A stretch of DNA of 64,000 bases from Rhodococcus sp. IEGM 1381 (GCF_030056795.1 NZ_JASHKQ010000009.1:62001-126000), one strand, 5' to 3'; shown: positions 52,924-63,460, counted from the first letter of the stretch. The notes: generated by a model not told the origin, from the sequence alone. Numbers and translations: made by a program.

Positions 52924-54669
52924 GTGACCACTTCGGCAACAAGACGACGATTCCAGGTGTGGGCACCGACCCCGGAGAACGTCCGCCTGCAACTCGACGA
53001 CACGGTTCATCCGATGCAGCGCTCCTCGGACGGGTGGTGGCACGCCGACGTCGACGCCGCACCGGACTCTCGATACGGCTACCTACTCGACGACGCAGAC
53101 AAGGCGCTGCCCGATCCGCGATCGCCGCGGCAGCCCGACGGTGTGCACGAGCTGTCCCAGGTCTTCGACGTCGATCCCACGCTGTGGACCGATGCGGCGT
53201 GGACCGGCCGTCAACTGCCCGGTTCGTCGATCTACGAGCTGCACATCGGCACGTTCACCGACGAGGGCACGTTCGACGCGGCCGTCACCAAGCTCGATCA
53301 CCTCGTCGATCTCGGCGTCTCGTTCGTCGAGATCATGCCCGTCAACGGATTCAACGGCGTGCACAACTGGGGATACGACGGCGTGCTCTGGTACACCGTG
53401 CACGAGGCGTACGGCGGCCCGGAAGGGTTGCAGCGCTTGGTCGACGCCTGCCACGGCCGCGGCATCGGCGTCGTCCTCGATGTGGTGTACAACCACCTCG
53501 GCCCGTCCGGTAACTATCTCGAACGCTTCGGCCCCTACATGACCGAAGGGGCCAACAGCTGGGGTCAGGCAATCAACTATGCCGATGCAGACTCGGGCGA
53601 GGTGCGGCGATACGCCCTGGACAACGCTCTGCGTTGGTTCTCCGAGTTCCACATCGACGCGTTGCGCCTTGATGCAGTACACGCGATAGTCGACCACACC
53701 GCGGTGCATCTGCTCGAGCAGCTCTCGATCGAAACCCGCACCCTGTCAGCGCATCTCGGTCGTCCACTGACCCTGATCGCCGAGAGCGACCTCAACGATC
53801 CTTCGCTGATCACGGCGCGGTCGGGTGGCGGCTACGGACTCGACGCGCAATGGGACGACGACATTCACCACGCGATCCATGCGGCCGTCTCCGGTGAGCG
53901 CCAGGGCTACTACGGCGACTTCGGTTCCCTCCAGGGTTTGGCGAACACACTGCGGCAGGGGTTCTTTCATGCCGGAACGTATTCGAGCTTCCGCGGTCGG
54001 ATCCATGGCCGCCCGTTGGATACGCGCCGAATCCCGGCCAGTTCGCTGGTGACCTACACCACCACTCACGATCAGGTAGGCAACCGCGCGATCGGCGACC
54101 GACCAGGTTTCTACCTCTCCCCCGGCCAGCTCGCGATCAAGGCTGCTCTGGTGTTGACCTCGCCCTGCACACCGATGTTGTTCATGGGAGAGGAGTGGGG
54201 AGCGTCCACGCCGTTCCAGTTCTTCACCTCGCACCCCGAGCCCGAGCTCGGCAAGGCCACCGCCGAGGGACGCAAGGCGGAATTCGCCGAACACGGCTGG
54301 GACAAGAGCGATATCCCGGACCCACAGGATCCCGAGACCTTCACGCGGTCGAAGCTGAACTGGTCGGAACTAGGCGACGGCGACCATGCGCGAGTGTTGG
54401 CCCTCTACCGCGACCTGTTGAGGCTGCGCCGCGACCGGACCGAACTGACCGACCCCTGGCTGGACCACGTGAAGGTGGACTACGACGAGGACGCGAAATG
54501 GATCGTCGTTCGCCGCAGCCGGCTCAGCGTGGTGTGCAACCTGTCCGAATCCGCTGTGACCGTGCCGGTCGGCGGCTCACCACTGCTCGAGTGGGAGCCG
54601 ACGACCTCGAACCAGACCGGCTCTGCCACAACGGTTCCCGGTCACTCCGTCGTCGTACTGGAATCCTGA
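52894..54669 (+). CDS. treZ: Maltooligosyltrehalose trehalohydrolase
   Basis: 591-aa GH13 enzyme that releases trehalose from maltooligosyltrehalose, completing the TreY-TreZ route from glycogen. N-terminal CBM48-like FQVWAPTPENVRLQL, nucleophile in IDALRLDAVHAI, Glu in LIAESDLND, Asp in YTTTHDQVGNRAIGD. I take the GTG at 52894, overlapping the treY stop; a 15-bp tandem duplication repeats the start (GTGs at 52909 and 52924 in frame), so the true start could be 5 or 10 codons later. The 3' end overlaps the convergent exporter gene by 28 nt. Confidence 0.96.
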   Translation: MTSTAVTSTAVTTSATRRRFQVWAPTPENVRLQLDDTVHPMQRSSDGWWHADVDAAPDSRYGYLLDDADKALPDPRSPRQPDGVHELSQVFDVDPTLWTDAAWTGRQLPGSSIYELHIGTFTDEGTFDAAVTKLDHLVDLGVSFVEIMPVNGFNGVHNWGYDGVLWYTVHEAYGGPEGLQRLVDACHGRGIGVVLDVVYNHLGPSGNYLERFGPYMTEGANSWGQAINYADADSGEVRRYALDNALRWFSEFHIDALRLDAVHAIVDHTAVHLLEQLSIETRTLSAHLGRPLTLIAESDLNDPSLITARSGGGYGLDAQWDDDIHHAIHAAVSGERQGYYGDFGSLQGLANTLRQGFFHAGTYSSFRGRIHGRPLDTRRIPASSLVTYTTTHDQVGNRAIGDRPGFYLSPGQLAIKAALVLTSPCTPMLFMGEEWGASTPFQFFTSHPEPELGKATAEGRKAEFAEHGWDKSDIPDPQDPETFTRSKLNWSELGDGDHARVLALYRDLLRLRRDRTELTDPWLDHVKVDYDEDAKWIVVRRSRLSVVCNLSESAVTVPVGGSPLLEWEPTTSNQTGSATTVPGHSVVVLES

Positions 54670-56198
54670 CGCCTGCGTAGATTGACCAGGACGAACACGG
54701 CGGTGATCGCCAGCACCACCGCGGTGGCGACGGCCGCGACATGCATGCCCGAGACGAACGCAGCATGCGCGGAGTCCAGCAGAACCGTCGCCACCGAGTC
54801 CGGCAGCTCACGGGCTACGGCATCCGCACCGCCGAGAGTCTCGCCTGCCCTGGCTCCCGGCTCGGGGGTCAGCTGCGTGACGTCGATGCCGCGACGGAAG
54901 ATCGCCATGACAACGGTGCCGAGTAGTGCGACGCCCAGTGCGATACCCAGTTCGTATGCGGTTTCCGAGACTGCCGAGGCAGCTCCCGCCCGTTCGGGTT
55001 CGACAGCACTGACCACCAGCTCGGAGGTCAGTGTCAGCGCGACACCGACACCGGCCCCCACGAGGACGAACCCGGCGATGAACAGTGCCGGGCCGCTGTC
55101 GGTTGCGAGGCCGACCAGGATCCCGGCGCCCGAGGCGGCGACGAACATTGCGACACCGAGAACCGTTCCGGCACTGAAGTACCGAACCAGGACCGCAACC
55201 AACAGTGAGGTGACGATGCTGGCGGCGGTACCGGGCAGCAGCAGCAGACCCGCCTCGAGCGGGCTGTTGCCGAGCACGAGCTGCAGATACTGCGAACCGA
55301 AGAACAGCACCCCGGCGAGGGCGAACACCGACAGGAAGTTCGTCGCGACGCCCGTCGAGAACGCCCGGTTGGCAAACAGTCTCAGGTCGATCATCGGTGC
55401 CGCGAGGGTGCGCTGACGGCGGACGAAGACGAACCCGGCAATGACGCCGACCACCGCGGACAGCAGGTAGATCACGCCGAAGCCGTGTGCCGCAGTCTCT
55501 TTCACCGCAAACACCAGCGGCACGATGGCGAGCATCGACAGCGCAGAACTCGTCAAGTCGAACCGGCCCGGGTTCGGGTCCTTCGACTCGGGAATCACCA
55601 ACGGTCCGAGCGCGATCAGCGCGAGCATCACGGGGATGTTGATGAGAAATACCGATCCCCACCAGAAGTGCTCGAGCAGCCAACCGCCCACGAGCGGACC
55701 GGCAGCGGCACCGCCACCGGCCATCGCGCCCCACACCCCGATCGCGGCGACGCGTTGACGCGGGTTCAGGAAGATGGTGCGAATCAAGCCCAGGGTCGCG
55801 GGCATCAGCGTCGCACCGGAAATGCCCTGCAACACCCGGGCCGCGATCAGCATCTCCGCGCTGGTCGACACGGCCGCGACGAGTGAAGCGATGCCGAAGC
55901 CCGCAGCACCGATCAGCAGTAATCGGCGACGGCCGATTCGGTCGCCGAGCGTGCCCATGGTGATGAGCAGGCCGGCCAGCACGAACGAGTAGACGTCGAT
56001 GATCCACAGCAACTGGTTGCTGCTCGGTGCCAGGTCCGAACTGATGAAGGGCAACGCCAGGTCGAGGACGGTGCCGTCGACAGCGATGAGCAAGACGGCG
56101 AACGCCAGTACCACCAACCCGAGCCAGTCTCGCGGGGTCGCCCGGTGCTCGGATCCCCCGGCTACCTCGGGCACCGAACCGGTGCGCATGTCACTCAC
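54642..56198 (-). CDS. DHA2-family MFS multidrug exporter (EmrB/QacA type)
   Basis: 518-aa protein with 14 hydrophobic helices. Motif LDLALPFISSDLAPSSNQLLWIIDVYSFVLAGLLITMGTLGDRIGRRRLLL and LIRTIFLNPRQRVAAIGVWGAMAGGGAAAGPLVGGWL are DHA2 signatures. Exports drugs, dyes or lipophilic cations, substrate unknown. I take GTG 56198: AGGAG lies 6 nt upstream, whereas the ATG at 56219 (7 codons earlier) has none. Divergent from a TetR, with duplicated operators in between. Confidence 0.92.
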   Translation of the reverse strand: MSDMRTGSVPEVAGGSEHRATPRDWLGLVVLAFAVLLIAVDGTVLDLALPFISSDLAPSSNQLLWIIDVYSFVLAGLLITMGTLGDRIGRRRLLLIGAAGFGIASLVAAVSTSAEMLIAARVLQGISGATLMPATLGLIRTIFLNPRQRVAAIGVWGAMAGGGAAAGPLVGGWLLEHFWWGSVFLINIPVMLALIALGPLVIPESKDPNPGRFDLTSSALSMLAIVPLVFAVKETAAHGFGVIYLLSAVVGVIAGFVFVRRQRTLAAPMIDLRLFANRAFSTGVATNFLSVFALAGVLFFGSQYLQLVLGNSPLEAGLLLLPGTAASIVTSLLVAVLVRYFSAGTVLGVAMFVAASGAGILVGLATDSGPALFIAGFVLVGAGVGVALTLTSELVVSAVEPERAGAASAVSETAYELGIALGVALLGTVVMAIFRRGIDVTQLTPEPGARAGETLGGADAVARELPDSVATVLLDSAHAAFVSGMHVAAVATAVVLAITAVFVLVNLRRRQDSSTTTE

Positions 56199-56259
56199 TG
56201 CTTCTCCTACGTTCTGCATCCGGTGCGCCGGCGATACCGGTCCGAAACGCCTGCGGGCA

Positions 56260-56319
56260 CCAACCGTCCAGCCGGTACAGTGATCGAGAGTACCGCCAAC
56301 CGTCCAGCCGGTAAAGTGA
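56260..56319. promoter_or_regulatory. Duplicated operator between exporter and TetR
   Basis: A 24-bp segment is repeated at 56260-56283 and 56296-56319, period 36 bp. Both read CCAACCGTCCAGCCGGTA and then CAGTGA or AAGTGA. Each has an ACCG...CGGT dyad (4-bp arms, 6-nt centre). The TetR -10 TAAAGT (56312-56317) lies in copy 2, 7 nt before its ATG. Copy 1 is nearer the exporter. Likely two TetR sites. Confidence 0.75.
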
Positions 56320-56324
56320 GTTTC

Positions 56325-56849
56325 ATGTCATCGGACACGCGGGACCGAATTCTCGACGCACTGGAATCGATGCTGATCGAGCACGGCATGACCAAGGTGA
56401 CCCTCGACAGTGTCGCCGCCGCCGCAGGCGTCTCCAAAGGTGGACTTCTGTACCACTTCAAGACCAAGGATGCCCTGGTGGCGGCTATGGTGCGGCGACT
56501 CGGATCCGAGGCCGACCGCCAGCGCGCGGACGCGGCCGCGGGTGGCACGTCGGTGGCCGAGTGGTATCTGCAGCCCCCGGATTCGATCTCGGAAAAGGAG
56601 ATCGCTCTCTATCGATCGACACTCGCCGCGTTGCGCAGCGTCGACGGCAATTCCGACGAGGTTCAGGAGGCCGTCGTCGACATGATGCGACTGTGGGACG
56701 AGGGCCTGCGCACCGAAATCGACGATCCAGTGCAGGCCGAGATCATCCGGCTCGTCGGCGACGGAATCTACCTCGGTGCCGTGCTCGACCTGCCGGCAGT
56801 GGACCCCGAACTGCACAAGCGCGTCGTCGACCGCCTGCTCGGTCGCTGA
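56325..56849 (+). CDS. TetR-family regulator of the exporter
   Basis: 174-aa TetR protein, HTH in residues 5-50 (RDRILDALESMLIEHGMTKVTLDSVAAAAGVSKGGLLYHFKTKDALVAAMV), and a C-terminal ligand-binding helical domain. ATG 56325 follows a TAAAGT by 7 nt (leaderless). A longer in-frame start would run through the operator region and is rejected. Probably represses the divergent DHA2 exporter through the repeated operator. Its stop is 1 nt before the ilvA 3' end. Confidence 0.9.
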   Translation: MSSDTRDRILDALESMLIEHGMTKVTLDSVAAAAGVSKGGLLYHFKTKDALVAAMVRRLGSEADRQRADAAAGGTSVAEWYLQPPDSISEKEIALYRSTLAALRSVDGNSDEVQEAVVDMMRLWDEGLRTEIDDPVQAEIIRLVGDGIYLGAVLDLPAVDPELHKRVVDRLLGR

Positions 56850-56850
56850 C

Positions 56851-58212
56851 TCAGGTCAAGTAGCGGTACACCGGCGAACCCGGCTCCAGCTGCTCTACCT
56901 GCAGGTGCGAGGACCGCATACGTTCGAGGAGGGAAGAAAGGCCGTCCGCTGCGCCGAGTTGAATGCCGACGAGCGCGGCACCCGTCTCCCGGTTGTTGCG
57001 CTTGACGTACTCGAACAAGGTGATGTCGTCCTCGGGCCCGAGCACCTCGTCGAGAAAGCGACGTAGTGCGCCGGGCTCCTGCGGAAAGTCCACGAGAAAG
57101 TAGTGCTTGAGGCCCAGGTGAACGAGCGATCGCTCCAGAATTTCGCCGTACCGAGAGACGTCGTTGTTGCCGCCGGACACCAAGCACACGACTGTGCTTC
57201 CCGGCGCAATGTCGAGATGCTCGAGCGCCGCAACAGCCAGCGCGCCTGCAGGCTCGGCGATGACGCCCTCGTTCTGGTAGAGCTCGAGCATTGCGGTACA
57301 GACCGCGCCCTCGTCGATCTGGGTGATCAGGAATGCACCGGGGCCGGAACTGTCGAACACGGGCGCGGTGATCAGCGGCAACGAAGCATGGGACACCACC
57401 GTGGCACCGAGCGACTGCAACGCTGCGTACGGCACGTCGCCGATGCGGCGGACGGCAGCCCCGTCGACGAACGGATCGATCTCGGAGAGTGTCACCGGAC
57501 CGCCGGCGATCAGCGCGGCGGTCATGGACGCCGCGCCGGACGGTTCGACACCCACCAGTGACGTCTGCGGTGCGCGCTCACGGAGGTAGCTGGAGATGCC
57601 CGCGATGCATCCGCCTCCGCCGACGGGCATCACGACGACGTCGGGTGCCCCGCCGAGTTGATCGATCATCTCGGCTGCAATGGTGCCCTGCCCGGCCACG
57701 GTTCGCGGATCGTCGAACGGCGGCACCATCGTGGCACCGGTGCGGGCGACATCTGCGGCCGCGGCAGCTGCCGCGGCATCGAACGTATCGCCGATGACGA
57801 TGAGCTCCACGAAGTCACCGCCGTGCACTCGGATTCGGTCGCGTTTCTGTTTGGGGGTGTTCGCCGGAACGTAGATGCGACCGTGCACCTGCATCGAGCG
57901 ACACGCGAACGCCACTCCCTGAGCATGGTTGCCCGCGCTCGCGGTGACCACACCGACATCCCGCTCGGCGTCGGTCAGCTGGTCCATCAAGTTGTAGGCG
58001 CCACGAATTTTGTACGACCGCACGATCTGCAGGTCTTCGCGCTTGAGGTAGACCTTTGCGCCGGTCTCCGCCGACAACCGCTCGCACAACTGCAGAGGTG
58101 TTGCGGCCACCACCGACGAAATTCGCACCGCAGCGGCATCGATATCGGCAGCGGTGACGGCTACCGACGATGGGAGCTGGGAGGCGAGATCAGGGGATGA
58201 AGACACCAGCAC
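56851..58212 (-). CDS. ilvA: Threonine dehydratase, biosynthetic
   Basis: 453-aa PLP enzyme deaminating threonine to 2-ketobutyrate, the first step to isoleucine. PLP lysine in LKREDLQIVRSYKIRGAYN, phosphate loop PVGGGGCIAGISSYL. A single ACT-like regulatory domain lies in the last 100 residues (HYFLVDFPQEPGALRRFLDEVLGPEDDITLFEYVKRNNRETGAALVGIQLG), so feedback by isoleucine is plausible. GTG 58212 is chosen; a TTG at 58239 lies in the upstream hairpin, and GTG 58206 is another option. Confidence 0.94.
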   Translation of the reverse strand: MLVSSSPDLASQLPSSVAVTAADIDAAAVRISSVVAATPLQLCERLSAETGAKVYLKREDLQIVRSYKIRGAYNLMDQLTDAERDVGVVTASAGNHAQGVAFACRSMQVHGRIYVPANTPKQKRDRIRVHGGDFVELIVIGDTFDAAAAAAAADVARTGATMVPPFDDPRTVAGQGTIAAEMIDQLGGAPDVVVMPVGGGGCIAGISSYLRERAPQTSLVGVEPSGAASMTAALIAGGPVTLSEIDPFVDGAAVRRIGDVPYAALQSLGATVVSHASLPLITAPVFDSSGPGAFLITQIDEGAVCTAMLELYQNEGVIAEPAGALAVAALEHLDIAPGSTVVCLVSGGNNDVSRYGEILERSLVHLGLKHYFLVDFPQEPGALRRFLDEVLGPEDDITLFEYVKRNNRETGAALVGIQLGAADGLSSLLERMRSSHLQVEQLEPGSPVYRYLT

Positions 58213-58223
58213 ATGCTGCCACC

Positions 58224-58261
58224 AGAGTGGAACGGTCAACTACTCGGGACCGTTCCACTCT
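58224..58261. terminator. 14-bp hairpin between ddn and ilvA
   Basis: Perfect 14-bp arms, AGAGTGGAACGGTC (58224-58237) and GACCGTTCCACTCT (58248-58261), with a 10-nt loop. It follows the ddn stop (minus strand) by 15 nt and precedes the ilvA start. A strong stem without a U-tract; likely ddn transcript end, or a leader structure of ilvA. Confidence 0.75.
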
Positions 58262-58276
58262 CCTGACGGCTAGTGT

Positions 58277-58711
58277 TCAGACGCGCGCGAGGACGAACAC
58301 CGGGATCTCGCGATCGGTCTTCTTCTGGTAGTCCGCGTAATCGGGGTAGGCCTCGACCGAGCGTTCCCACCACACGGCTTTCTCGTCGCCGGTCACCTCA
58401 CGAGCGACGTAGTCGTGCTTCTCGGTTCCGTCCTGCAACTCGACGAGCCCCTCGGCTTTGACGTTGTGGTACCAGACGGGGTGCTTGGGCGCTCCGCCCA
58501 GCGAGGCCACGATGGCGTACTCGCCGTCGTGTTCGACTCTCATCAATGGCGACTTGCGCAGCTTGCCGCTCTTGTTCCCCTTGGTGGTCAGCAGCACGAC
58601 CGGCATCCCGTTCATCGTCGTGCCTTCGGTCCCACCGGAGTTCTCGTACCGCTCGGCCTGCTCACGGGCCCAGTCGGATGAACTCGGTTCGTATTCTCCT
58701 GTCAATGGCAT
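58277..58711 (-). CDS. Nitroreductase/deazaflavin (F420)-dependent oxidoreductase, Ddn-like
   Basis: 144-aa split-barrel protein of the actinobacterial Ddn/DUF385 family: [53 protein letters not shown] and [42 protein letters not shown] are family-typical. Members use F420H2 to reduce quinones or nitroaromatics. Start ATG 58711; the longer upstream in-frame reading lacks the family sequence. Followed by a 14-bp hairpin. Confidence 0.9.
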   Translation of the reverse strand: MPLTGEYEPSSSDWAREQAERYENSGGTEGTTMNGMPVVLLTTKGNKSGKLRKSPLMRVEHDGEYAIVASLGGAPKHPVWYHNVKAEGLVELQDGTEKHDYVAREVTGDEKAVWWERSVEAYPDYADYQKKTDREIPVFVLARV

Positions 58712-58808
58712 GACTTTCAGTGAACACCTCTCGTGCGCGTGACGCCACGAGATCGGGCACATTGCCTGGTCCGGATGGCAAGTTCGGTGGCCCGAATCTT
58801 TCGATGGG

Positions 58809-58876
58809 TATAGTCTGAACTTCGCCCGCCGGACAGCCGAATAATCACCACACCGGGCGCAGCAGAGGAGAACGCG
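58809..58876 (+). promoter_or_regulatory. Promoter of the 89-aa membrane-protein gene
   Basis: TATAGT (58809-58814) is a good -10 with no clear -35. A 5' UTR of about 55 nt ends in GAGGAG before ATG 58877. Confidence 0.45.
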
Positions 58877-59146
58877 ATGACCGTCACGAGCACCCGGGTG
58901 AGCCATCGACCCACCGCTGCCCTGCACAGCGTCGATGTCGCAGGCATCGCGTGGCCGGTCTACAAACTCGAGGCCCTCGCGCTGGGATCATTCGTGTTCG
59001 TCGCGACGCTCGTCATCGCCGGCTCGCTGCACGCAGCGGTACTCGCCGGTGCCGCAATTGCCGTCGCGGCCTGGTGGACGCTGCGCCTCACCGAGCTACA
59101 CCCGACCGCGCCTGCGTCACCCCGTCAAGCAGCCGGGTCCCAGTAG
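58877..59146 (+). CDS. Small two-helix membrane protein
   Basis: 89-aa protein. N-terminal basic stretch, two helices (about residues 30-48 and 50-68) and a Pro/Ala tail. No family recognised. A strong GAGGAG precedes ATG. The last 30 nt overlap the dnaE 3' end on the other strand. Function unknown. Confidence 0.72.
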   Translation: MTVTSTRVSHRPTAALHSVDVAGIAWPVYKLEALALGSFVFVATLVIAGSLHAAVLAGAAIAVAAWWTLRLTELHPTAPASPRQAAGSQ

Positions 59147-62100
59147 CGCCTTCAGGTCTCCCATCAACGCCGATGTCGGCGTGACGCGCAGGCTGTCGTC
59201 CAGCTTCATCGTGGTGATCTTGTCGCCGCTGACCAACCGAAGGTGCACATCCGAAGTTCCCGGGTGGCTGGACAGAACTCGTTTGAGAGCGCCGACCTTG
59301 TCCGCCGTGCACAGCCGCGTCGGCAGACTGACCGCGAGCGGCTTGTCGATCCCCACCATGGACAGATCGGGTACCGCCAGATCGTTGGCGATGAGTGAGA
59401 CTCGATCGTCCCGCACCGACACCCGACCCTTGACGAGTACCACCGAGTCCTCGGTGACATCGGCACCGAACACCGAGTACGCCTGCGGGAAGAACAGCAC
59501 TTCGATACCACCGGCCAGATCCTCGAGCTGAGCCGACGCCCACGTCAGACCGTTCTTGTTGATCCGCCGGTTGACCGAGGCGAGAATTCCGCCGACGGTG
59601 ACCTGAGTGCCGTCCTTGATGTCACCTTCGAGAATGGTCGGGATGTTGCAGTCGGACTTCGCGGCCAGCATGTGCTCCACGCCCAGTAGCGGGTGGCCGG
59701 AGACGTACAGGCCGAGCATCTCGCGCTCGAGGGCGAGCCGGTGCTTGGATTCCCACTCCTCGTCCGGCACCCGAACGTTGAACACTGCAGAGATGGACTC
59801 GTCGGCGTCCTCGCCGCCGAACAGGTCGAATTGACCTATCGCCTCGGCCTTCTTGGTGCCCATCACCGCGTCGATCGCGTCGGCGTGAATGAGCATCAGG
59901 CCCTTGCGCGGATGGTCGAGCGAGTCGAAAGCGCCTGCCTTGATGAGGGATTCGGTGACCTTCTTGCTGCAGGCAATTGCGTCGATCTTGCCCAGGTAGT
60001 CCGAGAAATCGGTGTACTTCGACTTCTCCGATCGCGCCCTGATGATCGAGGCGACCACGTTGGTGCCCACGTTGCGCACCGCACCGAGGCCGAATCGGAT
60101 GTCCTTGCCGACCGACGCGAAGTTCAGCTCGGATTCGTTGACGTCAGGCGGTAGCACGGTGATGCCGAGCTTGCGGCAGTCGGCGAGATAGATCGCGGCC
60201 TTGTCCTTGTCGTCGCCGACGCTGGTGAGCAGGCCGGCCATGTACTCGGCCGGGTAGTTCGCTTTGAGATAGGCAGTCCAGTACGACACCAGGCCGTAGC
60301 CCGCCGAGTGCGACTTGTTGAACGCGTAGCCGGCGAACGGCAGCACGGTGTCCCACAGCGCCTTGATGGCGGCCTCGGAGAATCCGTTGTCCAACATGCC
60401 CTGTCGGAACCCGGCGTACGCCTTCTCGAGCTCGGAGAGCTTCTTCTTACCCATGGCGCGACGCAGCAGGTCGGCTTGGCCGAGGGTGTACCCGGCGACC
60501 TTCTGCGCCAGCTGCATGATCTGCTCCTGGTAGACCACCAGGCCGTACGTTTGACCGAGAATCACCTTGAGTGGCTCTTCGAGCTCGGGGTGAATCGGCT
60601 TGACCTCTTGCCTACCGTTCTTGCGGTCGGCGTAATCGTTGTGGGAGTTCATGCCCATCGGACCGGGGCGGTACAGAGCGAGGACGGCGACGATGTCCTC
60701 GAAGCCGGTGGGCTGCATGCGGCGAAGCAGGTCTCGCATGGCGCTGCCGTCGAGCTGGAACACGCCGAGTGTGTCTCCTCGGGACAGCAGATCGAACGTC
60801 GCCGGATCGTCGAGTGGCAGTGCGTCGAGGTCGATCTCGATCCCGCGGTTGGCCTTGATGTTGTCGATCGCGTCACCGATGACGGTGAGGTTGCGCAGAC
60901 CGAGGAAGTCCATCTTGAGCAGGCCGATGGCCTCGCACGACGGGTAATCCCAGCCGGTGATGATCGCGCCGTCCTGGGCGCGCTTCCACACCGGAATGGC
61001 GTCGGTGAGCGGCTCCGAGGACATGATGACCGCGCAGGCGTGCACGCCTGCGTTACGGATCAGGCCTTCGAGGCCCTTGGCCGTCTTGTAGATCGTCGCG
61101 ACGTCGGGGTTGGAATCGATGAGCGCACGGACTTCGACCGCTTCCTTGTAGCGCTCGTGCGACGGATCGGTGATGCCCGCTACCGAGATGTCCTTGGCCA
61201 TGATGGGCGGCGGCAGCGCCTTGGTGATCTGATCGGCGATGCCGAACCCCGGCTGACCGAACTGCACCCTCGCAGAGTCCTTGATGGCCGCCTTGGTCTT
61301 GATGGTGCCGAAGGTGATGACCTGAGCAACGCGATCGCTGCCCCACTTCTCGGTGGCGTAGCGGACCATTTCACCGCGGCGACGATCGTCGAAGTCGATA
61401 TCGATATCGGGCATCGACACGCGCTCGGGATTGAGGAATCGCTCGAACAGCAGGCCGTGCGGCAGCGGGTCGATGTTGGTGATGCCCATGGCGTAGGCGA
61501 CCAACGATCCGGCCGCAGATCCTCGGCCGGGTCCGACCCGGATCCCGACGGCCTTGGCATGGTTGATCAGGTCACCGACCACGAGGAAGTAGGCCGGGAA
61601 GCCCATTTCGAGGATGACCTTGATCTCGTACTCGGCCCGCGCGAGGTAGTCCTCGGCCGGGCCGTCCGGGAATCGACGATCGAGACCGGTCATGACCTCA
61701 TGGCGCAGCCACGTGCCCTGAGTGTGGCCCTCGGGAACCGGAAAGATGGGCATCCGGTCTCGGTGCGCCCACACCTCGTCGTACGGCTGGACTCGCTCGG
61801 CGATGAGCAGCGTGCTGTCGCAGGCACCGGGTACCTGGTCGTCCCACAGTGCACGCATCTCTGCGGCCGATTTGAGGTAGTAACCGTCACCGTCGAATTT
61901 GAAGCGGGTGGGGTCACTCAGAGTTTTACCGGTCTGAATGCACAGCAGCGCCTCGTGATTCTCGGCAGCGTCCTTCGTGACGTAGTGGCAATCGTTGGTA
62001 GCGAGCGGCGGGATGGAGAGTTTCTTACCGATGTCGAGCAGACCCTCGCGGACGCGTCGCTCAATGGATAAGCCGTGATCCATCAGTTCGAGGAAGAAAT

Positions 62101-62653
62101 TGTCCGGTCCCCAGATCTCCTGCCACTTGGCCGCAGCTTCGAGTGCCTCGCGTTCCTGACCGAGACGAAGCCGAGTCTGCACCTCCCCGGATGGGCAGCC
62201 GGTGGTGGCGATGATGCCTTCCGCGTGCGAGGCGATGATCTCCTCGTCCATGCGCGCCCATTTGCCGAGCTGACCCTCGATCGACGCGAGTGACGACAAC
62301 TTGAACAGGTTGCGGACGCCGGTGGCGTTCTCGGCGACCATCGTCATGTGCGTGTACGCACCACTACCGGAGACGTCGTCGGACTTCTGGCTCCGATCGC
62401 CCCACAGCACACGCTTCTTGTTGAACCGAGACTCCGGGGCGATGTAGGCCTCGATACCGATGATCGGTTTGATACCGGCCTTCTTGGCCTCGTTGTAGAA
62501 CTCGCTGGCTCCGTACATGTTTCCGTGGTCGGTCATGCCGACCGCCGTCATCTCCAACCGCGCCGCCTCGGCGAACATTGCCCCGATCTTGGCGGCACCG
62601 TCGAGCATCGAATATTCGGTGTGGTTGTGCAGATGAACGAACGAATCGGCCAC
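59117..62653 (-). CDS. dnaE: DNA polymerase III alpha subunit
   Basis: 1178-aa replicative polymerase. N-terminal PHP domain with [13 protein letters not shown] and [10 protein letters not shown]; polymerase palm with [11 protein letters not shown] near residue 415 (catalytic Asp); then thumb, fingers ([23 protein letters not shown]), HhH and OB domain ([12 protein letters not shown]), and the C-terminal tau-binding part. The size and order fit DnaE1. I start at GTG 62653, which begins [15 protein letters not shown] and has AGGAG 12 nt upstream; the M at 62707 has no family sequence. Confidence 0.97.
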   Translation of the reverse strand: MADSFVHLHNHTEYSMLDGAAKIGAMFAEAARLEMTAVGMTDHGNMYGASEFYNEAKKAGIKPIIGIEAYIAPESRFNKKRVLWGDRSQKSDDVSGSGAYTHMTMVAENATGVRNLFKLSSLASIEGQLGKWARMDEEIIASHAEGIIATTGCPSGEVQTRLRLGQEREALEAAAKWQEIWGPDNFFLELMDHGLSIERRVREGLLDIGKKLSIPPLATNDCHYVTKDAAENHEALLCIQTGKTLSDPTRFKFDGDGYYLKSAAEMRALWDDQVPGACDSTLLIAERVQPYDEVWAHRDRMPIFPVPEGHTQGTWLRHEVMTGLDRRFPDGPAEDYLARAEYEIKVILEMGFPAYFLVVGDLINHAKAVGIRVGPGRGSAAGSLVAYAMGITNIDPLPHGLLFERFLNPERVSMPDIDIDFDDRRRGEMVRYATEKWGSDRVAQVITFGTIKTKAAIKDSARVQFGQPGFGIADQITKALPPPIMAKDISVAGITDPSHERYKEAVEVRALIDSNPDVATIYKTAKGLEGLIRNAGVHACAVIMSSEPLTDAIPVWKRAQDGAIITGWDYPSCEAIGLLKMDFLGLRNLTVIGDAIDNIKANRGIEIDLDALPLDDPATFDLLSRGDTLGVFQLDGSAMRDLLRRMQPTGFEDIVAVLALYRPGPMGMNSHNDYADRKNGRQEVKPIHPELEEPLKVILGQTYGLVVYQEQIMQLAQKVAGYTLGQADLLRRAMGKKKLSELEKAYAGFRQGMLDNGFSEAAIKALWDTVLPFAGYAFNKSHSAGYGLVSYWTAYLKANYPAEYMAGLLTSVGDDKDKAAIYLADCRKLGITVLPPDVNESELNFASVGKDIRFGLGAVRNVGTNVVASIIRARSEKSKYTDFSDYLGKIDAIACSKKVTESLIKAGAFDSLDHPRKGLMLIHADAIDAVMGTKKAEAIGQFDLFGGEDADESISAVFNVRVPDEEWESKHRLALEREMLGLYVSGHPLLGVEHMLAAKSDCNIPTILEGDIKDGTQVTVGGILASVNRRINKNGLTWASAQLEDLAGGIEVLFFPQAYSVFGADVTEDSVVLVKGRVSVRDDRVSLIANDLAVPDLSMVGIDKPLAVSLPTRLCTADKVGALKRVLSSHPGTSDVHLRLVSGDKITTMKLDDSLRVTPTSALMGDLKALLGPGCLTG

Positions 62654-62724
62654 GAAGGTTCTCTCCTGAAGGTCGTGCGTTTTCGAAATTACGAGCCGCG
62701 AATGCACTCACTCTAAGCGGTGGA

Positions 62725-62751
62725 ACCGACAGAATTTTCGTAGCTGTCGGT
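62725..62751. terminator. Hairpin upstream of dnaE
   Basis: Arms ACCGACAG (62725-62732) and CTGTCGGT (62744-62751) with an 11-nt AT-rich loop, between the 219-aa gene's stop (62801) and dnaE. A terminator for the upstream gene is likely, though it has no U-tract. TAGAGT at 62715-62710 on the minus strand is a possible dnaE -10. Confidence 0.5.
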
Positions 62752-62800
62752 GTGTCCTGGGAGGACGTGACGCGTGTGACGAACGAGACTGAAGTTACCC

Positions 62801-63460
62801 TCATTCGGCCGGAATCGGCCCGTCGTCCGGCAGCGGACCCACGATGTCCACGTACTCCGGAAGCAACGGCTCGACGGCGAACTTCCCGGACACCGCGTCG
62901 GGCGGAAGCGCCTCCACCGCCCGCACTCCGTCGCGGCCGGCCACCTCGCTCAGCTCGGCCGCGGTGCCCCGCACCACCAATGTCACCACGCACGCACATC
63001 CGCTCAGCAACCGGCGCTGCGACACCGCCTCGAGCTGCGCCTGCCGGTCCCCTACGCCGAATGATTCCTGTATCTGGCCGGCAGCGCGTGCGGTCGAGTT
63101 CAGTACCGACCGTTCACTGCCCGGAACGCCGACCGTGAGTATCGGGGTTTGCACGCGATCGAGCGGTACTCGGAAGAGCACCAGCGAGATGCGCACGCCG
63201 TTCGCGGCAGCGTAGGCCTGTTCGGTGGTGAGTTCGCGATCGAACGACACAGAGCCCCAGCGGGGTTCGGCACCTTCGGTGAGCAGGCTCGTCTCGGCAC
63301 GAGCCAGGTAGTCGGTCACCTGCTCACCGCTGTCCGGGCCGAGCCGGTCGGTACCCACCCCCAGTTGCCGTTGCGGGTTCAGGTTCCCGACGACGGCCAG
63401 GCCCCCGAACACCAGAGCGGCAGCGGCGACGAGACCGATCACACCCGAGAATCCGCGCAT
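62801..63460 (-). CDS. Membrane-anchored protein of unknown function between rluD and dnaE
   Basis: 219-aa protein with one N-terminal membrane helix (about residues 7-27: VIGLVAAAALVFGGLAVVG) and an extracytoplasmic domain with many Val/Leu and Arg. A CAC pair (GCACVV) occurs near residue 155. No recognised family. ATG 63460 overlaps the rluD stop by one base (TGATG); GTG 63463 is an alternative with a 4-base overlap. Translational coupling to rluD is likely, functional relation not. Confidence 0.75.
   Translation of the reverse strand: MRGFSGVIGLVAAAALVFGGLAVVGNLNPQRQLGVGTDRLGPDSGEQVTDYLARAETSLLTEGAEPRWGSVSFDRELTTEQAYAAANGVRISLVLFRVPLDRVQTPILTVGVPGSERSVLNSTARAAGQIQESFGVGDRQAQLEAVSQRRLLSGCACVVTLVVRGTAAELSEVAGRDGVRAVEALPPDAVSGKFAVEPLLPEYVDIVGPLPDDGPIPAE

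Noticed and set aside
60308..62071. 587-codon plus-strand open frame antisense to dnaE
   Set aside because: dnaE motifs on the minus strand explain the region; no domain in the antisense frame.
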